Assembly: GCA_963717375.1 (NCBI GenBank)
Contig: OY970329.1
Coordinates: 2,790,001 to 2,854,000, forward strand
Source: VRUE01 sp963717375
GTDB lineage: Bacteria; Actinomycetota; Thermoleophilia; Solirubrobacterales; 70-9
Direction: 5' to 3'
DNA length: 64,000 nucleotides
The notes beneath the pieces are model-generated. The model ran no database searches. It was not told the origin of the DNA and was given only the letters and a program-made list of their open reading frames with translations. A program made the position numbers and the translations under genes. Within the stretch, counting starts at the first letter, position 1, and the number at the start of each line of letters is the position of its first letter. This document shows positions 53,900 through 63,891 of this stretch, piece by piece.

Positions 53900-54711
53900 G
53901 CGCGCGTCGCGACCACCTGCAGGTACTCGGGCTCGAGCACGAAGGCTCGGTCTCCGCCTACGTTCGCTTTCGCCAGCTGCTCTCGCAGGTCCGCCTCCAG
54001 GGCCGCCTCACCGGCCGGGCCGACGCGGTCGAAGGCCATCTTGATCGGGCCGAAGTAGGTGCGGAAGAAGTCGAGGTAGTGGTCCATCGAGCGGAAAGCC
54101 TGACGCGAGACCTTGCGCTCGACCCGCAGCTCGGCGACCCCGTCGCCGAAGAGCTCGCGCACGTGATCCTCGATGCCCCAGAGCACCGGCGGGATGAATC
54201 CAGGCGGCGGTGGCGCGTGCTTGGCGATCACCGCGAAGAGGCCGCTCACCGGACCATCCGGGACCCAGTTGGCCATCCCGATCCGGCCGCCGGGCTTGCA
54301 GGCGCGCAGCAACTCGGCCGCTGTCTTGTCCTGTTCGGGCGCGAACATCGCGCCGAAGATCGAGGTCACGATGTCGAACTCGGCGTCGCCGAAGGGCAGG
54401 TCCGCCGCGTCACCCTCGACGAACTCGACCTCGAGCCGCTCGGCCGCCGCGCGTTCGCGACCGCGCTCGAGCAGGGCCGGGACGAAGTCGACCCCGACCG
54501 CGCCGCCCCATGAGCGCCGCGCCGCCGCCAGCGCGCCGTTGCCACTGCCGCAGGCGACGTCGAGCACGCGCTCGCCCGGAACGATGTCCAGCGCTTCGAC
54601 CAGTTCCTCGGAGACCATCATCACCAGTCCGGCGACCATCGCGAAGTCGCCCTCTGCCCAGACCCGTTGCTGCGCCTGCTTGATCGCCTCGAGATCGACG
54701 GCGTCGCTCAT
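53896..54711 (-). CDS. Class I SAM-dependent methyltransferase
   Basis: 271 residues. Motif I is VLDVACGSGNGALAAARR, motif II/acidic loop VEFVEGDAADLPFGDAEFDI and motif post-I VTSIFGAMFAPEQDKTAAEL, followed by LLRACKPGGRIGMANWVPDG. It resembles UbiE/type 11 small-molecule methyltransferases. The substrate cannot be inferred. It is divergent from the phosphofructokinase gene across 70 bp. Confidence 0.88.
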   Translation of the reverse strand: MSDAVDLEAIKQAQQRVWAEGDFAMVAGLVMMVSEELVEALDIVPGERVLDVACGSGNGALAAARRSWGGAVGVDFVPALLERGRERAAAERLEVEFVEGDAADLPFGDAEFDIVTSIFGAMFAPEQDKTAAELLRACKPGGRIGMANWVPDGPVSGLFAVIAKHAPPPPGFIPPVLWGIEDHVRELFGDGVAELRVERKVSRQAFRSMDHYLDFFRTYFGPIKMAFDRVGPAGEAALEADLREQLAKANVGGDRAFVLEPEYLQVVATRA

Positions 54712-54781
54712 CCTCGCTCCCTTCGCGGTTTCACCCGAACTTAGCGCGTTGCCGGGCGCGCGACAGCTTTAATCTGAGCCG

Positions 54782-55810
54782 ATGCGGATCGGCGTGCTCA
54801 CCGGCGGCGGGGATTGCCCCGGTCTCAACGCGGTGATCCGCGCGATCGTGCGCAAGGGCGTCGAACACGGCGGTCACGAGTTCGTCGGCTACCGCGACGG
54901 CTGGCGCGGGCCGCTCGAGGGCGACAGCCGCCCGCTCGGGGTGCCCGAGGTGCGGGGGATCCTGCCCCGCGGCGGCACGATCCTCGGCGCTTCGCGCACT
55001 AACCCCTTCAAGGAGGACGGCGGCGCGGAGCGGATTGCCCAGAGGCTCGAGGACGACGGCGTTGACGGCCTGATCGCGATCGGCGGAGAGGACACGCTCG
55101 GCGCCGCCGCCCGCCTCTACGGCGAGCACGGCGTGCCGGTCGTCGGCGTGCCGAAGACGATCGACAACGACCTCGGCGCGACCGACTACACCTTCGGCTT
55201 CGACACTGCGGTCAACATCGCGATGGAGGCGATCGACCGCCTGCACACAACGGCCGACAGCCATCACCGCGTGCTGATCGTCGAGGTGATGGGACGCCAT
55301 GCTGGCTGGATCGCCTTCCACGCCGGCCTCGCCGGCGGCGCCAACGTGATCCTGATCCCCGAGCTTCCCTTCGACCTGGACCGGGTCTGCCAGTTCGTCG
55401 GCCGCCGCTTCGAGCACCACTACGCGCCGATCCTCGTCGTCGCCGAGGGGGCGCAGCCGGTCGGGGGGATGCCCGAGACCAAAAACGAGAAGCTGGATCA
55501 GTTCGGCCACGTCGCCCTTGGCGGGATCGCTCACTGGCTGGAGGGCGAAATCGAGAAACGGACCGGCAAGGAGACGCGGGCTACCGTGCTGGGGCACGTG
55601 CAGAGGGGCGGGACGCCTACGGCGTTTGACCGGGTGCTGGCGACCAGGTTCGGACTGCATGCGATTGATGCTGCTGATGCTGGGGACTGGGGCAAGATGA
55701 CTGCGTTGCGCGGGACGGATATCCAGCTGGTTGAGCTCAGTGAGGCCACGGCTGAGCTGAAGACCGTGCCGGCATCCCTGTATTCGGAGGCTGAGGTCTT
55801 TTTTGGTTAG
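54782..55810 (+). CDS. pfkA: 6-phosphofructokinase, PPi-type active-site residues
   Basis: 342 residues. GVLTGGGDCPGLNAVIRAIV at the N-terminus, and TIDNDLGATDYTFGFDTAVN and EVMGRHAGWIAFHAGLA in the fructose-6-phosphate site. The residue pair that separates phosphoryl donors is Asp104 (GGED) and Lys125 (VPKTIDND), where ATP enzymes have Gly and Gly; Asp plus Lys is the pattern of PPi-dependent enzymes such as that of Amycolatopsis. The enzyme is therefore probably reversible and uses pyrophosphate; this needs an assay. Confidence 0.94.
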   Translation: MRIGVLTGGGDCPGLNAVIRAIVRKGVEHGGHEFVGYRDGWRGPLEGDSRPLGVPEVRGILPRGGTILGASRTNPFKEDGGAERIAQRLEDDGVDGLIAIGGEDTLGAAARLYGEHGVPVVGVPKTIDNDLGATDYTFGFDTAVNIAMEAIDRLHTTADSHHRVLIVEVMGRHAGWIAFHAGLAGGANVILIPELPFDLDRVCQFVGRRFEHHYAPILVVAEGAQPVGGMPETKNEKLDQFGHVALGGIAHWLEGEIEKRTGKETRATVLGHVQRGGTPTAFDRVLATRFGLHAIDAADAGDWGKMTALRGTDIQLVELSEATAELKTVPASLYSEAEVFFG

Positions 55811-55817
55811 ACAGGGA

Positions 55818-55891
55818 AGGGACGGGTGACCCCTCCCAAAACGAGCGGCAGGAGCCGCTCTTGAGTGTTTTGGGAGGGGTCACCCGTCCCT
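55818..55891. repeat. Type I palindromic element (copy B)
   Basis: Perfect 25-nt arms (55818-55842, 55867-55891) around the 24-nt core at 55843-55866 (GAGCGGC-AGGA-GCCGCTC plus TTGAGT). The inner 13 nt of the arms (CCCCTCCCAAAAC) are identical to those of copies A and C; the outer 12 are specific to this locus. It lies just after pfkA and before the small lipoprotein gene. Confidence 0.92.
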
Positions 55892-55899
55892 CTCGCGCC

Positions 55900-56364
55900 T
55901 TGCGCAATGTCGCCGCAGCGGTTGCTTGCGGGTTGCTTGTGGCCGCCGTGGCTGGCTGTGGCGGGGGAGAAGGCGTAGCTCGGGATGCGACCGTTACGGC
56001 TTACGTGGAAGCTTCGTTGTGCGCCGGCGCTAAGCAGGAGCTTGCGAGCCAAGGTGGGCGAGCTGGAGAGCTTCAGGTGCAGGCTGCTTGCCTCCCAGGC
56101 GCTCGCAGCCACGCCAAGCTCAATCTGGCAACGCTGGGCGCCAATGCGCGCAAGGCCACGGAGGACTCGACCGCGGTGGCTTACCTGGAAGCTTCCGACC
56201 CTGCGGCCGCCCGTTTTACGCACCCGATCTTGGAAACCGCCGAGGTTCCGTGGATCGCTGGAAGCTCAGGCAAAGCCACCATGGCCCATCTGCTCAAGCT
56301 AATAGCGGCTTCGGGCTCAGGCTCCCTGCGCCAGTCCCTGCGCGAAGAACTACACGAGTCGTAG
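55900..56364 (+). CDS. Small putative lipoprotein framed by two palindromes
   Basis: 154 residues if TTG 55900 is the start. The signal is MRNVAAAVACGLLVAAVAG followed by Cys and a GGGEG linker: a lipobox. TVTAYVEASLCAGAKQEL and AVAYLEASDPAAARFTHPIL look like two halves of a similar beta-alpha motif, reminiscent of a fragment of a periplasmic-binding fold, but no family is assigned. Other in-frame TTGs (55861, 55870) lie inside palindrome B. The stop is 1 nt before palindrome C, so the gene sits exactly between inverted copies of the element. Confidence 0.6.
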   Translation: MRNVAAAVACGLLVAAVAGCGGGEGVARDATVTAYVEASLCAGAKQELASQGGRAGELQVQAACLPGARSHAKLNLATLGANARKATEDSTAVAYLEASDPAAARFTHPILETAEVPWIAGSSGKATMAHLLKLIAASGSGSLRQSLREELHES

Positions 56365-56365
56365 G

Positions 56366-56443
56366 GAGGGCCGAGAGGACCCCTCCCAAAACACTCAAGA
56401 GCGGCTCCTGCCGCTCGTTTTGGGAGGGGTCCTCTCGGCCCTC
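56366..56443. repeat. Type I palindromic element (copy C, inverted core)
   Basis: Perfect 27-nt arms (56366-56392, 56417-56443). The 24-nt core at 56393-56416 is the exact reverse complement of the core in copy B. The outer arm (AGGGCCGAGAGGA) differs from A and B but pairs perfectly with its partner. It lies between convergent genes, 6 nt from the epimerase stop. Confidence 0.92.
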
Positions 56444-56449
56444 TCCCCG

Positions 56450-57355
56450 CTAGAGCAAGTCTGCCAGCGCCTCGTCCACGTCCGGGTGCTTGAACTGGTA
56501 CCCAAGGTCTAGCGCCCGCCGGGGCATCACCCGCTGCCCACCCTTCAAGACCTCCCCGAACTCCCCGCCGTACATCAAGTCCAGTGTGAATCCAGGAATC
56601 GGCAGCACGGCCGGCCGGTTGATCGTCTTACCAAGCGCCTTCGAGAAAACCTTGTTGGTCACCGGGTTGGGCGCGGTCGAGTTGACGATCCCGCTGACCT
56701 TGTCGTTGTCGAGCGCCCAGAGCAGGATGCCGACCTCGTCATCGACGTGGATCCAGGAGACGTACTGACCACCGCCGGCCAACGGTCCGCCGACTCCCAG
56801 CTTGAACGGGGTGAGGAGTTGCTTCAGAAAGCCTCCTTGCGGGTCGAGGACGTGGCCGGTACGGACGATGACGAGGCGCACTCCCGCTCCCTCGGCCTCG
56901 CGAGCCGCCCTCTCCCACTCGCGCACGACCTCGGCGTCGAAGCCCTCGCCGGGCTCGCTCGACTCGTCGACGATTGCCTCGCCGCGGTCGCCGTAGAAGC
57001 CGATCGCTGACTGGTTGACCAGGACCCGCGGCTTTTTCTCCAGGCCGGCGATCGTGCCGACGAGGTTGTGAGTGCCGGTGCGGCGGCTCTCCATAATCCG
57101 CTGTTTGGCCTCGTCGGTCCAGCGCTGGTTGATCTTCTCGCCGAGCAGGTTGACGACGCCGTCCACGCCCTCGAAGGCTTTCGCCGGAGGTCGTTCCAGG
57201 GTGGGCTCCCAGGCGTGCCAGGTGACGCTGGGGTTGGTGCTCCGCGCCCGGTTAGGGTCGCGCGTGAGGCCGACTACGGTGTCGCCCCGGACCAGCAGTG
57301 AGTCGCATAGCGCCGACCCGATGAAACCGCTGGCTCCGGTGACTAGGACCTTCAC
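56450..57355 (-). CDS. TIGR01777-family NAD(P)-dependent epimerase
   Basis: 301 residues. VLVTGASGFIGSALCDSLLV, a VVNLLGEKINQRWTDEAKQ segment, SAIGFYGDRG and a C-terminal VMPRRALDLGYQFKHPDVDE with LADLL are diagnostic of the YfcH/SulA-type extended SDR proteins. The family's substrate is unknown. It follows malic enzyme on the same strand with a 4-nt gap. Confidence 0.92.
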   Translation of the reverse strand: MKVLVTGASGFIGSALCDSLLVRGDTVVGLTRDPNRARSTNPSVTWHAWEPTLERPPAKAFEGVDGVVNLLGEKINQRWTDEAKQRIMESRRTGTHNLVGTIAGLEKKPRVLVNQSAIGFYGDRGEAIVDESSEPGEGFDAEVVREWERAAREAEGAGVRLVIVRTGHVLDPQGGFLKQLLTPFKLGVGGPLAGGGQYVSWIHVDDEVGILLWALDNDKVSGIVNSTAPNPVTNKVFSKALGKTINRPAVLPIPGFTLDLMYGGEFGEVLKGGQRVMPRRALDLGYQFKHPDVDEALADLL

Positions 57356-57359
57356 GGCG

Positions 57360-58817
<1,458 letters not shown>

Positions 58818-58892
58818 AGGGCTATCGAATCAGATTCGGACGCTGTGCCTAGGCGCGGCGGTAGAAATCGGTCGTTCAGGCGTTAGTGAGAT

Positions 58893-60533
58893 ATGGGGCG
58901 GAGACGGATTCGGCGGCAGGCAGCTCTATGCGCAGCGCTCTCGGCGCTGCTCTGTTTCGTCGCGGGCGCTGGGCGTGCGGCAGCCGTCGCCGAACCCGAA
59001 CCCGGCCCGGCGGGGTGGATGTATGAGCCGGGGACGCTGGTGGTTATCGATCTGGGCCTGACCTCGCCCGAAAAAGCCAAACTCGAAGCCGAACCGCTCG
59101 AATACGTCAAGGGCACGATCTCGTTGGCGAAAACCGACGGTACGCCGGGGGGCATCGAAGCGCCGCTGACGCCGACGCCGCTGCCGGTCGAAGTTCGCCT
59201 CAAGGGCAACGCCCTCGGCTCCTTTCGGAAACTGGATCAAAAGGCCGGCTTCAAGCTGAAGTTCAAGAAAACCGAACCCTTCCTCGGGGTCTTGCGCAAG
59301 ATGACCCTGAACAACATGGTCGAGGATCCGTCGATGATCCACGAGACGCTTGCCTACAGCGTCTTTCGCCGCGCCGGGATCGCCGCGCCGCGAACCGGCT
59401 TCGCCGATGTGCGACTCAACGGAGAAGACTTCGGCACCTACCTCAACCTCGAGAACCTCGACAAGGTCAATCTCGAACGCTGGTTCGGAAAATTCGAAGA
59501 ACCGCCCCAGCACCTCTACGAGGGCGAATACGGGGTTGACGTGACCCCCGGTGTCGCGGCCCTCACCGGTAAAGCGGGCGGTTTCGAAGTCGACGAGGGC
59601 AAAGAAGAAAACGTCGAAGATCTCGAAGCCCTGGTTGCCGCGGTCAATGGCAGCAAAGGTCCGGGCTGGTCGGCCTCCGTCTCTCTGGTCGCCGACCTCG
59701 AAGAGATGACGCGGATGTGGGCGGTGGAGAAATACATCGGCCACTGGGACGGATACTCGGGCGAAGCCGCGCCGCTGAAGCCGAACAACTACTACCTCTA
59801 CAGCGATCCGGCCGGTCGCTTCCAGATGCTGCCCTGGGGCACCGACAACACCTGGCAGCCCTACAGGCGAACAGAATTCGGCGGCGAAGCGGGGCTGTTG
59901 TTCGACGACTGCCTGGCCGACCCCGCCTGCGGCGTGCTCTACCGCCAGGCGCTGCGCCGACTGCAGGCAATTGTTCCCGGCCTAGAGCTCGACTCGCTCG
60001 CCGTGAAAACCGCCGCCTTGCTCAAGCCCTGGCAGGAAGCCGAACAGGGCAATGGCAGAAGCGAGCACACCCTGGCGGAAATCAAGACCGGTGTCGATGA
60101 AACTCGCGAGTTCATCGCCGACCGGCCGGACGACCTTGCCGCCTTCCTCGGCCCCGAAGAATCGTCGCCTGAGACGCCGGCGCCGGGCGCCTCGCCCGCC
60201 TCATCCCCGGCCGCAAGCGTGCCGAGCCTCTACGTAGGCCACTCCCGCCGTGATCGCGGCGACCTCGTCACCCATCTCTGGCTGGCCGGCCCCGGCGTCG
60301 TTACGCAAGCGGCCGCGATCAAGACGGCACAGGGCTCGCGCAGGGTCTGCTCGGTGCAGGTCACGGAGACGAATGGGGGCGGGCAGGATGTCCGCTGCCA
60401 ACTTTCCGGTTCGGTCCTGGCTCGGTTGGGATCACACGGCGTGGTGCTGAAGATCAGGACGACTTTTACTCCTCAGGGTGCCGACTTCGAAGCGGCGATT
60501 CGCCGCGTCCACCTGCCCCGCAACTCCCCGTAG
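58893..60533 (+). CDS. Secreted CotH-kinase-family protein
   Basis: 546 residues. A signal peptide (RRQAALCAALSALLCFVAGA) precedes the CotH domain: VEVRLKGNALGSFRKLDQK, FKLKFKKTE, LNNMVEDPSMIHETLAYSVF, VRLNGEDFGTYLNLENLDK and MLPWGTDNTWQ. These correspond to conserved CotH blocks (R.RGN.S, K.S/ kinase loop, D at WGTDNTW). A Ser/Pro linker and a C-terminal beta-rich domain follow. CotH phosphorylates spore-coat proteins in Bacillus; here the target is unknown. GAA is favoured over GAG, as in htrA. Confidence 0.85.
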   Translation: MGRRRIRRQAALCAALSALLCFVAGAGRAAAVAEPEPGPAGWMYEPGTLVVIDLGLTSPEKAKLEAEPLEYVKGTISLAKTDGTPGGIEAPLTPTPLPVEVRLKGNALGSFRKLDQKAGFKLKFKKTEPFLGVLRKMTLNNMVEDPSMIHETLAYSVFRRAGIAAPRTGFADVRLNGEDFGTYLNLENLDKVNLERWFGKFEEPPQHLYEGEYGVDVTPGVAALTGKAGGFEVDEGKEENVEDLEALVAAVNGSKGPGWSASVSLVADLEEMTRMWAVEKYIGHWDGYSGEAAPLKPNNYYLYSDPAGRFQMLPWGTDNTWQPYRRTEFGGEAGLLFDDCLADPACGVLYRQALRRLQAIVPGLELDSLAVKTAALLKPWQEAEQGNGRSEHTLAEIKTGVDETREFIADRPDDLAAFLGPEESSPETPAPGASPASSPAASVPSLYVGHSRRDRGDLVTHLWLAGPGVVTQAAAIKTAQGSRRVCSVQVTETNGGGQDVRCQLSGSVLARLGSHGVVLKIRTTFTPQGADFEAAIRRVHLPRNSP

Positions 60534-60629
60534 AAAGCGAGAGCGTCTTTCCTCGATCGAGAGGGAGTCTGCACGCGCCGTCGCCGGCCGGCAAGAAGCA
60601 CTCGGGCGCGCCTCGTAGAGTGGCGGCGA

Positions 60630-63260
60630 ATGACCGAGAACCGGCCCGAGCTCTTTCTGATCGACGGCAACTCGCTTGCCTACCGAGCCTTCTTTGCGCT
60701 ACCCGAGTCGATCGGGACCAGCGACGGGCGGCCCACCAACGCGATCTATGGGCTGGCCTCGATGCTGGTCAAGATCATCGATGAGCATCGGCCCGCCGGG
60801 GTCGTCGTCGCCTGGGACGCCGGCATGTCGGGGCGAGAGGTCACTTACGACCTCTACAAGGCCCAGCGCAAACCGCGTCCCGACCTGCTGCGCGAGCAGT
60901 GGCCTCACCTGATGCCGCTGGTCGAGGCCTTCGGCTACACCAACGTCAAGGTCGAGGGCTACGAGGCCGACGACGTGATTGCCTCGCTGGCCCGCCAGGC
61001 GCGGGAAGAGGGGATCGCGGTGATGGTCGTCACCGGCGACCGCGACGCCTACCAGATGGTCGGCGAGGGGATCCGCGTGATGAGCACCTCGCGCGGGATC
61101 ACCGAGACCAAGATCTACGACAGCGAGGCGGTTACGGAGCGCTACGGGGTCCCTCCCGAGCTGATCACCGACCTGATGGGCCTGCGCGGCGACACCTCCG
61201 ACAACATCCCGGGCGTGCCGGGGATCGGCGAGAAGACCGCGACCCAGCTGCTGCAGCAGTTCGGCTCGCTGGAGAAGGTGCTGGAAAGCGTCGATGAGAT
61301 CTCCGGCGCCAAGCGCAAGCAGAACCTGGTCGAGCACGCCGATGACGCGCGGATGTCGCAGCAACTGGCGACGCTGCAGTACGACATCGAGACCGGGGTG
61401 AACCTGGCCGCCGCGATGAATTCCGAGCCCGACCGCGGCGCCCTGCGTGACTTCATGCGCGAGTTTGAGCTCCGGGCCGTGCTCGAGCGGCTGGAAGAAG
61501 CGCTACCCGAAGGCGACGCTGTTCCCGGTCGCAGCGTCGAGACCGAGCTCGAGGTCGAGGCGGTGGAGGGAACTCCGGCCGACCTCGGCGGGGAGAGCGC
61601 AGTTGCCCTGGCGATCGACGGCGACCGCTGGGCGGCGGCCGACGGTGAGCGGATCGTCGCCGGCTCCGCGAGCCACGACGAGCTGGCGGTGGGCCTCGGC
61701 TCGCGCCCGCTCGTCGCCCACGACGTCAAGTCGCTCGGCGGTGGCCGCCACGGCTTGCTTGCCGCCGCCGCGCGCGAGGGGGTTGAGCCGCGGCTCGACC
61801 ACGACACGATGCTTGCCGCTTACCTATTGGAGCCGCAGCGGCGCACTTACGAGCTGACCGAGTTGGCGGCCGACGCCGGGATCGGCATCGCTGCTGGCGC
61901 GGCTCCAGCCGGCGATGCCGATGACGGTCAGCTCTCGCTCGATGGCGAGGAGGGCGAGGCGGGCCTCGACCCGGCCGAGGAGGCGCGCCTGGTCGCGGCT
62001 CTGGCAGATGTTCAGCGTCCCCGCATTGAGGAGCTGGGCCTCGGACATCTGCTCAGCGAGGTCGAGCTGCCGCTTGTCCACGTCCTCGCCGCGATGGAGC
62101 GCGAGGGGCTGAAGCTCGACGCCAAACGCCTGGCTGAGGTCGGCGCCGGCTTCGCTGAGCGGATCGCGACGCTGGAGAAAGAGATCTACGAGCACGCCGG
62201 CGAGGAGTTCACGATCGGCTCCCCGCAGCAGGTCGGACGCATCCTCTTCGAGGAGCTCGGCCTGACCCGCAAGCGACGCGGCAAAACTGGCTACTCGACC
62301 GATGCCCGCGTGCTCGCCCAGATCAGCGACGAGCACCCGATCGTCGAGAAGATCGAGTCCTGGCGCGAGCTGACCAAGTTGAAGAACACCTACCTCGACT
62401 CGCTGCCCGACCTGATCGACCCGGCAACCGGCCGCGTCCACACCACCTTCAACCAGGCGGCGACGACCACCGGCCGTCTCTCCAGCACCAACCCCAACCT
62501 GCAGAACATCCCGATCCGGACCGAGATCGGCCGACCCGTCCGCGCCTGCTTCGTTGCTGAGGAGGGCGCTCAGCTGCTCTCCGCCGACTACAGCCAGGTC
62601 GAGCTGCGGGTGCTCGCCCACGTTGCCGACGAGGAGGTACTCAAGGAGATCTTCCGCGCCAAAGAAGACGTTCACGCGGCGACCGCGGCGGAGGTCTTCG
62701 ACATCGCCCGCGAGGACGTCGACGTCGGCCAGCGCTCGAAGGCGAAGATGGTCAACTTCGGCATCGTCTACGGCCTCACCGGCTTCGGTCTCGCCGACCG
62801 GCTCAACATCCCGCGCAAAGAGGGCGAGGAATTCGTCTCCCGCTATCTGGAGCGCTTCCCCGCCGTGCGCGCCTTCCGCGAGCAGGTAGTGGAACGGGCG
62901 CAGGAGGAGGGCTACGTGACGACGCTGATGGGGAGGCGGCGGTCGATCCCCGAGCTGCGCTCGAGCAATCCCAACACGCGGCGCCTCGGCGAGCGGCTCG
63001 CCGTCAATACCGTGATTCAGGGCACCGCCGCCGACATCATCAAGGTGGCGATGGTGCGTTGCCGGCGGGCGCTGGCGGAGACCGGGGGGGAGACCCGCAT
63101 CGTCTTGCAGATCCACGACGAGCTCCTCTTCGAGGGCCCGCCGGAGGAGATGGACGGCGCGGTCGAGCTGGTGCGGCGCGAGATGTGCGCTGCCTACCAG
63201 CTCGACCCACCGCTCGAGGTGGATATCGGCGTCGGCGCGGACTGGCTCGACGCCAAGTAG
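60630..63260 (+). CDS. polA: DNA polymerase I
   Basis: 876 residues. The 5'-3' exonuclease domain (FLIDGNSLAYRAFFALPESI, GYEADDVIASLA, VTGDRDAYQMV, GVPGIGEKTATQLL) is intact. The middle 3'-5' domain lacks a clear D-x-E, so proofreading is probably lost. The polymerase domain has TTTGRLSSTNPNLQNIP, SADYSQVELRVLAHV, KAKMVNFGIVYGLTGFGLAD and VLQIHDELLFE. It acts in Okazaki-fragment processing and repair. Confidence 0.97.
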   Translation: MTENRPELFLIDGNSLAYRAFFALPESIGTSDGRPTNAIYGLASMLVKIIDEHRPAGVVVAWDAGMSGREVTYDLYKAQRKPRPDLLREQWPHLMPLVEAFGYTNVKVEGYEADDVIASLARQAREEGIAVMVVTGDRDAYQMVGEGIRVMSTSRGITETKIYDSEAVTERYGVPPELITDLMGLRGDTSDNIPGVPGIGEKTATQLLQQFGSLEKVLESVDEISGAKRKQNLVEHADDARMSQQLATLQYDIETGVNLAAAMNSEPDRGALRDFMREFELRAVLERLEEALPEGDAVPGRSVETELEVEAVEGTPADLGGESAVALAIDGDRWAAADGERIVAGSASHDELAVGLGSRPLVAHDVKSLGGGRHGLLAAAAREGVEPRLDHDTMLAAYLLEPQRRTYELTELAADAGIGIAAGAAPAGDADDGQLSLDGEEGEAGLDPAEEARLVAALADVQRPRIEELGLGHLLSEVELPLVHVLAAMEREGLKLDAKRLAEVGAGFAERIATLEKEIYEHAGEEFTIGSPQQVGRILFEELGLTRKRRGKTGYSTDARVLAQISDEHPIVEKIESWRELTKLKNTYLDSLPDLIDPATGRVHTTFNQAATTTGRLSSTNPNLQNIPIRTEIGRPVRACFVAEEGAQLLSADYSQVELRVLAHVADEEVLKEIFRAKEDVHAATAAEVFDIAREDVDVGQRSKAKMVNFGIVYGLTGFGLADRLNIPRKEGEEFVSRYLERFPAVRAFREQVVERAQEEGYVTTLMGRRRSIPELRSSNPNTRRLGERLAVNTVIQGTAADIIKVAMVRCRRALAETGGETRIVLQIHDELLFEGPPEEMDGAVELVRREMCAAYQLDPPLEVDIGVGADWLDAK

Positions 63261-63261
63261 C

Positions 63262-63891
63262 TCAGTCGGCCAGCTCGACCTCGTCGAAGGTCGCGCTGCC
63301 GTGCTTGAGCTCCAGATCTGCCTCCTCGACAGTCGCGCCGACGATCAGGTCCGAGGTCGTGCAGTTGGCGCCCGTCCCGTTGTCGTCGTGGCCGCTCGGT
63401 CCACGGCCGGAGTGCGATGAGCCGGGTCCGGAGTTGTCGCCGCCGTTGTCGTCGCCTGGCTCTTGGCCATGGTTCCCGTGGTCGTCACCGGGCTCTTCTC
63501 CGTGACCACCGTTGTCGTCGCCCGGCTCTTCCCCGTGCCCGCCGTTGTCATCTCCGGCCTCTTCGCCATGGCCGCCGCGGTCATCGCCCGGCTCTTCCTC
63601 GCCGTGGCGAGCGCGGGTTGAGACGTCGGGCGAGTGCTCGTCCTCGCACTTGATCCGGGTCCGGTCGGTGATCAGGCCGCTGACCGTGTCGCCACCGAAG
63701 AGGGTGATCGTCAGTCGACCGGTCGCGGTCTCGAAGGACGCGATCCTGCCCGCGTTCTCGTCGCGCTGCTTCCGGCGGTCGTGGTGGCCGTCCCTGGCGG
63801 CGGCAATTCCTGCCACTGCCAGCATCGCGAGCGCAACCGCTGTGGCGAGCACGAGACCGGCACGGGCTCGTCTTGCTTGGGGGCGAATCAT
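63262..63891 (-). CDS. Secreted protein with acidic His/Gly 11-residue repeats
   Basis: 209 residues. ATG 63891 is chosen because AAGGAGG precedes it by 5 nt. Signal-like segment GLVLATAVALAMLAVAGIAA; then a DUF5666-like beta segment (GRIASFETATGRLTITLFGG, VSGLITDRTRIKCED). The middle has five copies of an 11-residue unit close to HGEEPGDDNGG, and a C-terminal TTSDLIVGATVEEADLELKH completes the fold. The acidic/His repeats could bind cations. It is convergent with polA, whose stop is adjacent. Confidence 0.8.
   Translation of the reverse strand: MIRPQARRARAGLVLATAVALAMLAVAGIAAARDGHHDRRKQRDENAGRIASFETATGRLTITLFGGDTVSGLITDRTRIKCEDEHSPDVSTRARHGEEEPGDDRGGHGEEAGDDNGGHGEEPGDDNGGHGEEPGDDHGNHGQEPGDDNGGDNSGPGSSHSGRGPSGHDDNGTGANCTTSDLIVGATVEEADLELKHGSATFDEVELAD
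63439..63606 (-). repeat. Five tandem 33-nt units encoding HGEEPGDDNGG-like repeats
   Basis: In-frame tandem units encode RHGEEEPGDDRGG, HGEEAGDDNGG, HGEEPGDDNGG, HGEEPGDDHGN and HGQEPGDDNGG, followed by DNSG. The unit is 33 nt with synonymous and conservative differences. It is a coding repeat, not a CRISPR. Downstream of the gene start, 63892-64000 shows no further gene. Confidence 0.85.

Noticed and set aside
55811..56223. Minus-strand ORF running through palindrome B and the lipoprotein gene
   Set aside because: It is antisense to a gene with a clear lipoprotein signal, and its end is merely the palindrome read in translation.
63439..63606. CRISPR-like regular repeat
   Set aside because: Units are contiguous 33-nt coding repeats without spacers, in frame in a secreted protein. 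No CRISPR array or cas gene was seen in the window.
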